Assembly: GCA_047627515.1 (NCBI GenBank)
Contig: JBLHTU010000003.1
Location: 1-64,000 of the forward strand
Origin: JAYPLE01 sp047627515
Lineage (GTDB): Bacteria > Bacteroidota > Bacteroidia > Cytophagales > Cyclobacteriaceae
Reading direction: 5' to 3'
Length of the DNA stretch: 64,000 nt
Shown here: one piece after another, positions 43,337-51,529 of the stretch
Layout: the number at the start of each line of letters is the position of its first letter
Position numbering within the stretch: the stretch's first letter is position 1
Notes under the pieces: generated by a model
What the model was told of the DNA's origin: nothing
The model's database searches: none
The model's input: only the letters and a program-made list of their open reading frames with translations
Translations under genes and position numbers: made by a program

Positions 43337-44098
43337 ATGCTTACGATCAATAATCTACATGCCAAAATTGAAGATAAACAAATCTTGAATGGCATTAATC
43401 TTGAAGTAAAAGCTGGTGAGGTTCACGCTATCATGGGACCAAACGGAAGCGGTAAAAGTACATTGGCATCCGTCTTGGCTGGAAGAGAGGAATATGAAGT
43501 TACTGAAGGAAGTGTTCAATATCTGGGCAAAGATCTTCTAGCGCTAGAAACAGAAGATCGTGCACGAGAGGGTGTTTTTCTAGCTTTTCAGTACCCAATT
43601 GAAATCCCCGGTGTGAGTACAACTAACTTCCTGAAGACAGCTGTCAATCAAGTAAGAGCATACAGAGGCGAAAAGCCTATGGATGCGGTTTCATTCTTGA
43701 AGATGATGAAGCAAAAAATGAAGATCGTCGAGATGGATCAGGCACTCTTAAGCAGATCACTCAACGAAGGCTTCTCTGGTGGGGAGAAGAAAAGAAATGA
43801 AATATTTCAAATGGCTATGCTCGAACCAAAACTCGCGGTTTTGGACGAGACAGACTCAGGATTGGATATCGATGCTTTAAAAATTGTGGCCAATGGTGTC
43901 AACTCTTTAAAAAGTGCCGATAATGCTACAATTGTTATTACACATTATCAACGCTTATTGGATTACATCGTACCAGATTTTGTACATGTATTGTACAATG
44001 GCAGAATCGTGAAGTCTGGAGATAAATCTCTTGCACTTGAGCTGGAAAGCAAAGGCTATGATTGGATCAAAGCAGAAGTAGAAGAACAAACTGTCTAA
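43337..44098 (+). CDS. sufC: Fe-S assembly ATPase SufC
   Basis: A 253-residue ABC-type ATPase. Walker A is GPNGSGKST, the signature is NEGFSGGEKKRNEIFQM (the SufC form), Walker B is LAVLDETDSGLDID, and the H-loop is ITHYQR. It powers the conformational change of SufBCD. It lies 33 bp after sufB and 1 bp before sufD. Confidence 0.96.
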   Translation: MLTINNLHAKIEDKQILNGINLEVKAGEVHAIMGPNGSGKSTLASVLAGREEYEVTEGSVQYLGKDLLALETEDRAREGVFLAFQYPIEIPGVSTTNFLKTAVNQVRAYRGEKPMDAVSFLKMMKQKMKIVEMDQALLSRSLNEGFSGGEKKRNEIFQMAMLEPKLAVLDETDSGLDIDALKIVANGVNSLKSADNATIVITHYQRLLDYIVPDFVHVLYNGRIVKSGDKSLALELESKGYDWIKAEVEEQTV

Positions 44099-44099
44099 T

Positions 44100-45362
44100 A
44101 TGAGTCAATTAGATACTATCAATATTGCAGAAGACCTTTTCGCAGAAGTCTTTCATAAATCAGGATTGAATGCCAATACTGAGAAAGCTCAGCTTTTTGA
44201 GGCATTCACTGCTGTCGGTTTGCCTTCGCAAAAACACGAAGAGTATAAATTTACGCAGATTACTGCCACACTGAAAAGACACCTTAAGTCCGCCAATGTT
44301 TTGCAAACTGAGACTCCAGAGCTAGAAGCTGTAAAGGACCTCTTTGAAAAAACAGAAGGACATCATATAGTGTACGTTAATGGATCTTTCGCTCCATCAC
44401 TATCACTTATCAAGGTAGATGAAATCACAAAAGTGCAGTCCCAAGAAGACACTTTTTTACTTAATAAACACACCACAGAAAACGAAGCCTTCTCACTGCT
44501 AAATGCTGCCTTTTCGACGCAATTTGCCTGCATCACTGTCGCGGAAAATAAAGAAAGCCTTCCGGTCATGGTATACCATCTTATTGATGGTAATCAGTCT
44601 GCAATCGTCAATCCTCGACTGCTTATCAAAGCAGAAAAAGGAAGTTCATTAAAGCTAAATGAGAAGTTTTATATCGATGGGGAAGAAAATCTCTTCATCA
44701 ATAATGTGACTGAAGTTGAGGTAGGAAAAAATGCTGCCGTAAATATAACCAAGGTACAGAACCATGGTTCAAATATCGTTGTCGTCGACACAATGGCAGT
44801 ATCACAAAAGAGAGATAGCAAATTCAATGCTAACACCTTCTCTTTTGCTGGTAAAATGATCCGCAACAACCTGAACATTAGTCTTGACGAGGAGAATTGC
44901 GAAACGCACATGCACGGCTTATACCTTATTGACGGAGCTACTCATGTGGATAATCATACATCCGTAGATCATAAGATTCCAAATTGCTTTAGCAATGAAG
45001 TCTACAAAGGAATCCTAGATGGAAAGTCTCATGCTGTCTTCAACGGTAAAATCTTTGTACGGCCAAATGCTCAGCAGACCAACGCTTTTCAATCCAACAA
45101 AAACGTATCTCTATCCGATGATGCGACAATCAATACCAAACCTCAATTAGAGATATGGGCTGACGATGTGAAATGTTCACACGGCTGTACGATCGGAGAA
45201 CTCGATAAAGAAGCGCTGTTTTATTTAAGAGCTCGTGGTCTAGATGAGAAGGCAGCAAAATCGCTGATTTTAATCGCTTTCGCAGAAGATACTTTTGAAC
45301 ATATCCCGTTTGATTTTGTCAAAGAAGAACTACATCATTTGATTAATTCAAGACTCAGCTAA
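44100..45362 (+). CDS. sufD: Fe-S assembly protein SufD
   Basis: A 420-residue SufD, the partner of SufB in the scaffold. The N-terminal helical part has GLPSQKHEEYKFTQ, and the beta-helix core ends in RPNAQQTNAFQSNKNVSLSDDATINTKPQLEIWADDVKCSHG, with the His/Cys-containing VKCSHGCTIGELD motif required for cluster assembly. It overlaps sufS by 1 bp. Confidence 0.95.
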   Translation: MSQLDTINIAEDLFAEVFHKSGLNANTEKAQLFEAFTAVGLPSQKHEEYKFTQITATLKRHLKSANVLQTETPELEAVKDLFEKTEGHHIVYVNGSFAPSLSLIKVDEITKVQSQEDTFLLNKHTTENEAFSLLNAAFSTQFACITVAENKESLPVMVYHLIDGNQSAIVNPRLLIKAEKGSSLKLNEKFYIDGEENLFINNVTEVEVGKNAAVNITKVQNHGSNIVVVDTMAVSQKRDSKFNANTFSFAGKMIRNNLNISLDEENCETHMHGLYLIDGATHVDNHTSVDHKIPNCFSNEVYKGILDGKSHAVFNGKIFVRPNAQQTNAFQSNKNVSLSDDATINTKPQLEIWADDVKCSHGCTIGELDKEALFYLRARGLDEKAAKSLILIAFAEDTFEHIPFDFVKEELHHLINSRLS

Positions 45363-46600
45363 TGGAAAGTACGGTCCATACCAAATTTGATATAAATGAA
45401 ATAAGGAAACAGTTTCCTGTGCTAGATCAGACTGTCAATGGAAAACCATTGATCTATTTTGACAATGCAGCAACCTCACAAAAACCTAATATGGTGATCG
45501 ATGCACTTATGAACTACTATCGTTCATACAATGCTAACATCCATAGAGGGATTCATACCTTAGCCGAAAGAGCTACTGCTGCGTATGAGAATACTAGAAA
45601 AGCCACCGCCAATTTTATAAATGCTGCCGAACCAGAAGAAATAATCTTCACAAGAGGAACAACTGAGGGCATTAATCTAGTAGCGCAAAGTTACGGAAGG
45701 ACCTTTTTAAAAGCAGGTGATGAGATCTTGATCTCAGCCATGGAACATCATTCAAATATCGTTCCCTGGCAGTTACTTTGTGAGCAAACAGGAGCTGTAT
45801 TAAAAGTTGCTGATGTCAGCGATCGAGGGGAAATGGATATGGCCTCATTTGATCGTCAGCTTTCAGACAGAACAAAGATCGTCAGTATAGTCTACATCAG
45901 CAATACGCTAGGTACAATAAACCCGGTTAAGGATATCATCACTAAGGCACATGCGGTCAATGCTGTTGTGCTACTGGATGCAGCCCAAGCTACACCACAT
46001 ACATCGGTAGATGTGCAATCATTGAATGTTGACTTTCTTGCATTGTCATCTCACAAGATGTACGGACCAACCGGAACGGGTGTTCTATACGGTAAAAGAA
46101 GACTCCTAGAGAAAATGGCACCTTATCAAGGAGGTGGAGAGATGATCAAAGATGTGAGTTTTGCTAAAACTACTTATAACGAGATACCTTACAAATTTGA
46201 GGCCGGGACACCCAATATTGCAGATGTCATTGGTTTTGGAAAAGCCATCGAATTTATTCAACATATAGGCATTGAAAACATAGCTGCGCAAGAAGACCTT
46301 TTGCTGCAACACGCGAATGAACTCATCTCTTCAATAGACGGTTTTGAACCAGTCGGTACAGCAGATCACAAGGCTGGCGTACTTTCCTTTAATTTCGAAG
46401 GCATTCATCCTTTTGATTTAGGAGTAATGCTTGATGCTAAAGGGATTGCAATACGTACGGGCCATCATTGTACACAGCCGTTAATGGACCGGTATGGTAT
46501 AGAAGGTACTGCGAGAGCTTCATTCGCAGTCTACAATACGATTGAGGAAGTAGACGCATTTATTGAAGGACTCGAGGATATAATTAAAAAATTGAGATAA
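45362..46600 (+). CDS. sufS: Cysteine desulfurase SufS
   Basis: A 412-residue PLP enzyme of desulfurase class II. NAATSQKP and HRGIHTLAERAT open the fold, AMEHHSNIVPWQ contacts PLP, SSHKMYGPTGTGVLYG carries the PLP lysine, and RTGHHCTQPLMDRYG carries the persulfide Cys. It removes sulfur from cysteine and passes it to SufE, encoded next with a 1-bp overlap. Confidence 0.96.
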   Translation: MESTVHTKFDINEIRKQFPVLDQTVNGKPLIYFDNAATSQKPNMVIDALMNYYRSYNANIHRGIHTLAERATAAYENTRKATANFINAAEPEEIIFTRGTTEGINLVAQSYGRTFLKAGDEILISAMEHHSNIVPWQLLCEQTGAVLKVADVSDRGEMDMASFDRQLSDRTKIVSIVYISNTLGTINPVKDIITKAHAVNAVVLLDAAQATPHTSVDVQSLNVDFLALSSHKMYGPTGTGVLYGKRRLLEKMAPYQGGGEMIKDVSFAKTTYNEIPYKFEAGTPNIADVIGFGKAIEFIQHIGIENIAAQEDLLLQHANELISSIDGFEPVGTADHKAGVLSFNFEGIHPFDLGVMLDAKGIAIRTGHHCTQPLMDRYGIEGTARASFAVYNTIEEVDAFIEGLEDIIKKLR

Positions 46601-47031
46601 TGTCTATTGACGATAAGCAAGCAGAAATAATTGAGGAGTTCGGCATGCTCGATGGAGACATGGAAATGTCTATAAACTACGTGATTGAACTAGGCCAGCG
46701 ATTGGAGGATTATCCCGATGACAAAAGGGATGAGAATCATATTGTAAAAGGATGCCAGTCAAAGGTGTGGCTTGTCTCCACCCTTTCAGACAGTAAAATG
46801 TCTTTTGATGGCGATAGCAATACAGCTGTCACCAAAGGACTAGTCAGCTTGCTACTACGTGTTTTGAATAACGAAAAGCCAGAAGACATCCTAAATGCAG
46901 ACCTGTATTTTCCCGAGAGGATTGGTATGAACCGATTCATCGGAACACAACGATCTAATGGGTTTGCTGCTATGATCAAGCAAATGAGACTTGATGCACT
47001 TGCAATTAATAGTCAAATAGAATCAAAATGA
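46600..47031 (+). CDS. sufE: Sulfur acceptor SufE
   Basis: A 143-residue SufE. Conserved parts are INYVIELGQRLEDYP, ENHIVKGCQSKVWL with the acceptor Cys, and LLLRVLNNEKPEDIL. It takes persulfide sulfur from SufS and stimulates its activity. It overlaps the following gene by 4 bp (ATGA). Confidence 0.94.
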   Translation: MSIDDKQAEIIEEFGMLDGDMEMSINYVIELGQRLEDYPDDKRDENHIVKGCQSKVWLVSTLSDSKMSFDGDSNTAVTKGLVSLLLRVLNNEKPEDILNADLYFPERIGMNRFIGTQRSNGFAAMIKQMRLDALAINSQIESK

Positions 47032-47357
47032 TGACTGATACTGAGAAGGATAACCTAGTAATGAAAGAGAAAGTCGTAGAGGCAATCAAAAGAGTCTTCG
47101 ATCCAGAAATACCTGTAGATGTGTACGAGCTCGGACTTATCTATGAAATAAACATCTTTCCTGTAAATAATGTACATGTATTGATGACTTTAACTTCGCC
47201 TGCTTGTCCAAGTGCGGAAGAGATACCAGGAGAAATCGAAATGCGCATCAGAGAAGTAGAAATGATCAACGATGTAAATGTGGAAGTCACTTTTGACCCT
47301 CCATATGCGACGGAAATGATGTCTGAAGAAGCCAAGCTAGAGCTTGGTTTTATGTGA
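47028..47357 (+). CDS. sufT: SufT-type MIP18/DUF59 Fe-S maturation protein
   Basis: A 109-residue DUF59 protein: FDPEIPVDVYELGLIYEI, then MTLTSPACPSAEEIPGEI with the single conserved Cys, and VNVEVTFDPPYATEMMSEEAKLELGFM. SufT helps to insert clusters into target proteins. Its place at the end of the suf genes supports that role. Confidence 0.9.
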   Translation: MMTDTEKDNLVMKEKVVEAIKRVFDPEIPVDVYELGLIYEINIFPVNNVHVLMTLTSPACPSAEEIPGEIEMRIREVEMINDVNVEVTFDPPYATEMMSEEAKLELGFM

Positions 47358-47402
47358 AAAGAAAAGAGTTAGATTTAATTAATAGAATAAACATATAATA
47401 GA

Positions 47403-47819
47403 ATGTATCCAGAAGAACTTGTAAAGCCAATGAGATCAGAGCTTACTGAGGTAGGTTTTGAAGAATTCAAGACGGCAGCGGATGTTGACAATCACATGAG
47501 TGGCCACAAAGGCACTTCATTAGTGGTGGTCAATTCTGTATGCGGATGTGCTGCAGGCACAGCAAGACCAGGTGTTGCAATGGCACTGAATCAAAGCACT
47601 AAGAAACCTACACATTTAGCAACTGTATTTGCAGGTGTAGATATGGAAGCTACCGCCAAAGCAAGGGAGTATACGCTACCCTACCCTCCTTCATCTCCAA
47701 GTATGGCACTCTTCAAAGACGGAGAGTTAGTGCACGTGGTAGAGAGACATCACATAGAAGGTCGACCTGCTGAAATCATCGCTCAGCATTTGGTGCAAGT
47801 TTTCGATGAGTTTTGTTAA
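47403..47819 (+). CDS. Bacilliredoxin BrxA/BrxB family protein
   Basis: A 138-residue thioredoxin-fold protein with the CGC motif (VNSVCGCAAG) of bacilliredoxins, after MYPEELVKPMRSELTEVGF. In Bacillus, bacilliredoxins remove bacillithiol from oxidised proteins. Bacteroidota commonly carry one at the end of the suf operon, as here (45 bp after sufT), where it may protect Fe-S or persulfide cysteines. Bacillithiol synthesis genes are not in the window. Confidence 0.88.
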   Translation: MYPEELVKPMRSELTEVGFEEFKTAADVDNHMSGHKGTSLVVVNSVCGCAAGTARPGVAMALNQSTKKPTHLATVFAGVDMEATAKAREYTLPYPPSSPSMALFKDGELVHVVERHHIEGRPAEIIAQHLVQVFDEFC

Positions 47820-47835
47820 GACACTAATTCAGTAT

Positions 47836-47870
47836 AAAAAAGCCTTCTCCGATTAGAGAAGGCTTTTTTT
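47836..47870. terminator. Strong bidirectional terminator after the suf operon
   Basis: AGCCTTCTC / GAGAAGGCT with a 6-base loop, flanked by A and T runs that extend the stem to 14 bp. It ends directly at the ATG at 47871. Confidence 0.9.
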
Positions 47871-47918
47871 ATGCCTAAAAACAAAGAAGCATCCATTTTT
47901 TTGATAGCTTCGCCATTG

Positions 47919-48401
47919 ATGGAAAGACCACAATTTGACGACATTTTTATGGAGTTGGCAGTTAATCTTGCCAAAAGATCACATTGTATTAAACGACATG
48001 TGGGAGCTGTTGTTACGAAAGAAACAAGGATCATTTCGATTGGGTATAATGGGCCTCCTGCAGGCACACACAATTGTGATGATATGTGGCCAGATACAGG
48101 ATGTACTAGAGATTCTAAAGGAGGTTGTTCACTGGCTATCCATGCAGAGCAGAATGCCTTACTTTATGCTGTTAAGAATAAGGCATCCGTAGAAGGCGCA
48201 ACTATATATGTCACCTTATCTCCTTGCCTCGCTTGCGCTAGAATCATTTACACAATGGGCGTAATCAAGGTAGTCTACCTCAATTCTTATGCGCAGCACA
48301 AAGGCATAGCTATCGATGAAGGTGTAGCTTTTCTAAATCAATTCGGTGTAGAGACTGAGCAATATACCGGCTTAATTACTGAAGCTTCTGCTCTCACCTA
48401 A
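47919..48401 (+). CDS. Deoxycytidylate (dCMP) deaminase
   Basis: About 160 residues from the ATG at 47919 (MERPQFDDIFMELA), the start shared by homologues. The frame is open from 47871, but that ATG abuts the terminator's T run and leaves no room for a ribosome site. Zinc motifs are IHAEQNAL (HAE) and TLSPCLACA (PCxxC), and an N-terminal PAGTHNCDD insert with its Cys and His is typical of dCMP deaminases. The product dUMP feeds thymidylate synthesis. Confidence 0.9.
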   Translation: MERPQFDDIFMELAVNLAKRSHCIKRHVGAVVTKETRIISIGYNGPPAGTHNCDDMWPDTGCTRDSKGGCSLAIHAEQNALLYAVKNKASVEGATIYVTLSPCLACARIIYTMGVIKVVYLNSYAQHKGIAIDEGVAFLNQFGVETEQYTGLITEASALT

Positions 48402-48567
48402 GCGCCTCCATCATACCATAGCCAATTAAATATCCCTCTCTCCTGCCTCTTTTTATAAATTGACAGAAACTTAGGTAAGTGCCTATCCATAAAAATCTAT
48501 TTCGTTGAAACTCGTTGATTTGACCACCGGAGCAAGATAGCTCACCATTCCGGTTCAGAATTATTTC

Positions 48568-49584
48568 TTACACTACGTTCACTTCTCTTTGAAGCTCGAT
48601 GCCAAAGTGTTTTTGCACAGAGGTTTGAATCATCCTTGACAATTTAAGAATCTCCTTTCCGTCACCACCGCCATGGTTGACCAGCACCAAAGGCTGATAC
48701 TCATGGACGCCTATCTTTCCTCTTCTTTTGCCCTTCCATCCTGACCGTTCGATAAGCCAAGCGGCTGGAATTTTCATCCATTTATCAGTGACCATATAGG
48801 ACGGTATGTTTGGTTCTACTTCTTTTAGAGCTTCATAATGCTCTACCTCAATCATTGGGTTTTTAAAAAAGCTACCAGCATTACCTATGATTGCAGGGTC
48901 TGGTAATTTGGATTGCCTAATGGCGATAACAGCTTCGCTAATCGACCGAATCGAAAGTTCGCTAACCCCCTTTTCATCTAACGTATCTTTTATAGCTCCG
49001 TAAGAAATGTCAAACTTTGGCTTTTTAGATAACCTATAGGTTACGGATACAACTACATATTGATCTTTAAGTGAGGTTTTAAAAACGGAATGTCGGTAGC
49101 CGAACTGACAAGCGTCTCGGCGGAACTTAACGATTTCCTTTCTCCTGATGTCAAAGGCCTCTAGCTCCACGAAACAATGCATCTGTTCGACGCCATATGC
49201 TCCAATATTCTGCATCGGAGCAGCGCCTACTGTCCCAGGTATTAGCGACAGATTTTCTAATCCTCCAAGACCTCTTTCAATACTCCATAATACGAGTTGA
49301 TGCCATAACTCTCCAGCGCCTACCTTGACCCATACAGATTCATGATCCTCTTTAATCACATCAAAACCATGATGTTTCATTAGTAGAATAGCTTTCTGCT
49401 GATTCCCCGTAAATAACACATTGCTGCCGCCTCCAAGAACCATCTTAGGCAAACTCTTGAATGCTTCGGAACTGTATGCTTCGTGCAGATCATCTTCATT
49501 GCGAATCTCTACTAGATAATTAGTCAGGTAGTCCAGCCCAAAAGTGTTGTAAGGTAAAAGCGAGATATTTTCATGTACTAGCAT
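48568..49584 (-). CDS. murB: UDP-N-acetylenolpyruvoylglucosamine reductase
   Basis: A 338-residue type I MurB that makes UDP-MurNAc for peptidoglycan. FAD-binding features are NTFGLDYLTNYLVEI, LGGGSNVLF and SLIPGTVGAAPMQNIGAYGVE. YRHSVFK has the Tyr loop of type I enzymes, GNAGSFFKNP carries the catalytic Ser, and the C-terminal domain ends AAWLIERSGWKGKRRGKIG. The upstream amidohydrolase gene ends 17 bp before its start. Confidence 0.95.
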   Translation of the reverse strand: MLVHENISLLPYNTFGLDYLTNYLVEIRNEDDLHEAYSSEAFKSLPKMVLGGGSNVLFTGNQQKAILLMKHHGFDVIKEDHESVWVKVGAGELWHQLVLWSIERGLGGLENLSLIPGTVGAAPMQNIGAYGVEQMHCFVELEAFDIRRKEIVKFRRDACQFGYRHSVFKTSLKDQYVVVSVTYRLSKKPKFDISYGAIKDTLDEKGVSELSIRSISEAVIAIRQSKLPDPAIIGNAGSFFKNPMIEVEHYEALKEVEPNIPSYMVTDKWMKIPAAWLIERSGWKGKRRGKIGVHEYQPLVLVNHGGGDGKEILKLSRMIQTSVQKHFGIELQREVNVV

Positions 49585-49601
49585 CCCTTCGACAGTTGAT
49601 T

Positions 49602-51302
49602 TTAATTGGCTTGATACACGATCGTCCCACCAATGATGGTCATAACTACTTCTGTTTTCAGAATATCATCCTCAGGGATTGTCATTATATCCTTATCCAA
49701 TATGGTGAAATCCGCAAGCTTGCCTACTTCAATTGACCCTTTAAGTTCCTCTTCGAAAGCACCATACGCGGCATCTAGTGTGTATGATCTCAAGGCCTGC
49801 TCCCGAGTCATTTTCTGATCAGGTTCATAGCCATTATCTGGTGTACCCGTTAGTGTGCGCCTGGAGACCGAAGCATAAAACGATGCTAAAGGGCTAACAG
49901 GTTCAACCGGCGCATCTGTTCCATTTACAATTCGAGAACCTTGTTGCAGAAGACTCTGCCAAACATAAGCCCCTTCTTCAATTCTTTCTTTACCTAATCG
50001 ATCAATGGCCCAAGGTCGATCGGAGGCCATGTGTATTGCCTGCATCGCAGGAATCACGTTCATCTCGGCAAAACGAGGAATATCATCACCATTAATATGT
50101 TGTGCATGTTCGATTCTGAAACGATGGTCCGCCATTTGCTCTGGATATGTGCTAATAGCTCTCTCATAAATATCGAGCACTTCTCGATTCCCACGATCCC
50201 CTATTGCATGTATACAAACTTGGAAACCAGCAGCAGCAGCTTTCATCGTAATGGCTTCGACTCGCTCCATTGGTGTCACATTATGGCCATACTCAGTGGG
50301 TGAATCTGAATACGGTTCTAGTAACCAAGCACCTCTTGAACCTAGGGCTCCATCAGAATAAAGTTTAACGGAACGAATGGTCACCTTATTCATCGAATCC
50401 ACCTCAATACCTTTTTCAAAATACATATCAAGCAATTCATCATCACGTCCATTTAGCATGACAAACATTCTTAACTTCAACTCATCTTCCGCTGCAAATT
50501 TCTTAAAGAGGTTAATATCTCTGAGAGAAGATCCCGCTTGGTGAAATCCTGTAATTCCATTTTCTAAACAGGCTTGCACAGCCAATCTCAACGTTTGCTC
50601 AAGTTGCAATTCAGTCTCCTCAGGAATATATTTAACAACTAAACCTTGAGCTGTCTCATTCAGAATACCTGTCGGCTGCTTTCCAAGTCCTTTGATGACC
50701 GCTCCTCCAGCAGGATCGGGCGTATTCGAATTGATTTTAGCTAACTCCATGGCTTTAGCATTGACCAACGACATGTGCCCACTTGCGTGTTTGAGGTAAA
50801 CGGGATGATCAGGTACCGCCGCACTCAATGCATCATGAATTGGAAACCCATTTGAAGCACCTTCCGGTAATTGCGTCCATTTATCTTGATGCCACCCTCT
50901 TCCGATAATCCACTCTCCTTTGGGAGTTAATTCTGCGCGTTCGACTACTATATCTATCAACTCGCTGAAGTTTTTAGTTTCCATGAGATCAATATTGATT
51001 AGGTTCTGACCAATGCCCATTATGTGTGCATGACCTTCGATAAATCCGGGATACATGGTAGCTCCTGATAAATCAACACTCTTGGTTTTAGTGCCTTGAT
51101 ACTTCTTCATTTCCTGCTTAGATCCTAAGCCTATGATTTGATCATCTAGAACAGCTACAGCTTCCACAATGGCCTGATCCGCGTTACCCGTATAAATGGA
51201 GCCCCCAGAAATAATTAAATCAGCAGAAATTTCTGCCTTCTGACTGCAGGAAACAATCATCAAAGTCCCCAAAAGTGCAATTAAATATAAATTTTTCATC
51301 AT
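49602..51302 (-). CDS. YtcJ-type metal-dependent amidohydrolase, lipoprotein
   Basis: A 566-residue protein with lipobox VSC near residue 19. YtcJ-family features are LSGATMYPGFIEGHAHIMGIG with the HxH metal pair, IGRGWHQDKW, VYLKHASGHMSL, VQACLENGITGFHQAGS, VCIHAIGDRG, RIEHAQHI and the late GTDAPVEP with the catalytic Asp. Substrates of this family are mostly unknown, and deacylation or cyclic-amide hydrolysis is likely. It is anchored in the envelope and lies 17 bp upstream of murB on the same strand. Confidence 0.88.
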   Translation of the reverse strand: MMKNLYLIALLGTLMIVSCSQKAEISADLIISGGSIYTGNADQAIVEAVAVLDDQIIGLGSKQEMKKYQGTKTKSVDLSGATMYPGFIEGHAHIMGIGQNLINIDLMETKNFSELIDIVVERAELTPKGEWIIGRGWHQDKWTQLPEGASNGFPIHDALSAAVPDHPVYLKHASGHMSLVNAKAMELAKINSNTPDPAGGAVIKGLGKQPTGILNETAQGLVVKYIPEETELQLEQTLRLAVQACLENGITGFHQAGSSLRDINLFKKFAAEDELKLRMFVMLNGRDDELLDMYFEKGIEVDSMNKVTIRSVKLYSDGALGSRGAWLLEPYSDSPTEYGHNVTPMERVEAITMKAAAAGFQVCIHAIGDRGNREVLDIYERAISTYPEQMADHRFRIEHAQHINGDDIPRFAEMNVIPAMQAIHMASDRPWAIDRLGKERIEEGAYVWQSLLQQGSRIVNGTDAPVEPVSPLASFYASVSRRTLTGTPDNGYEPDQKMTREQALRSYTLDAAYGAFEEELKGSIEVGKLADFTILDKDIMTIPEDDILKTEVVMTIIGGTIVYQAN

Positions 51303-51418
51303 GGTGGTTGGTTGACTAGTAAAGCAGTTTAAAGTGTCATTTCTGCTAAGCTATAAAATGCGGTCCTTATTTCGGTCGAATGTTTGCTTTAACGGTATAG
51401 AATAGATGAATAATTAAT

Positions 51419-51463
51419 TAACTTTGCGCTCCATTCGAGTGAATGGCTTCTAGCATTTAGAAG
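51419..51463 (+). promoter_or_regulatory. Predicted rpsA promoter -7 box and two leader hairpins
   Basis: TAACTTTG (51419-51426) matches TAnnTTTG and would start a leader of about 100 bases. Two hairpins follow back to back: CCATTC-GAGT-GAATGG (51431-51446) and CTTCTA-GCATT-TAGAAG (51447-51463), both perfect. They could be part of S1 autoregulation. Confidence 0.5.
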
Positions 51464-51529
51464 ATATTTTTCATAAAACACATCGTTGGCTGACCCGTAC
51501 TGATGTGACAAAAAGGGTTATATAAAATT

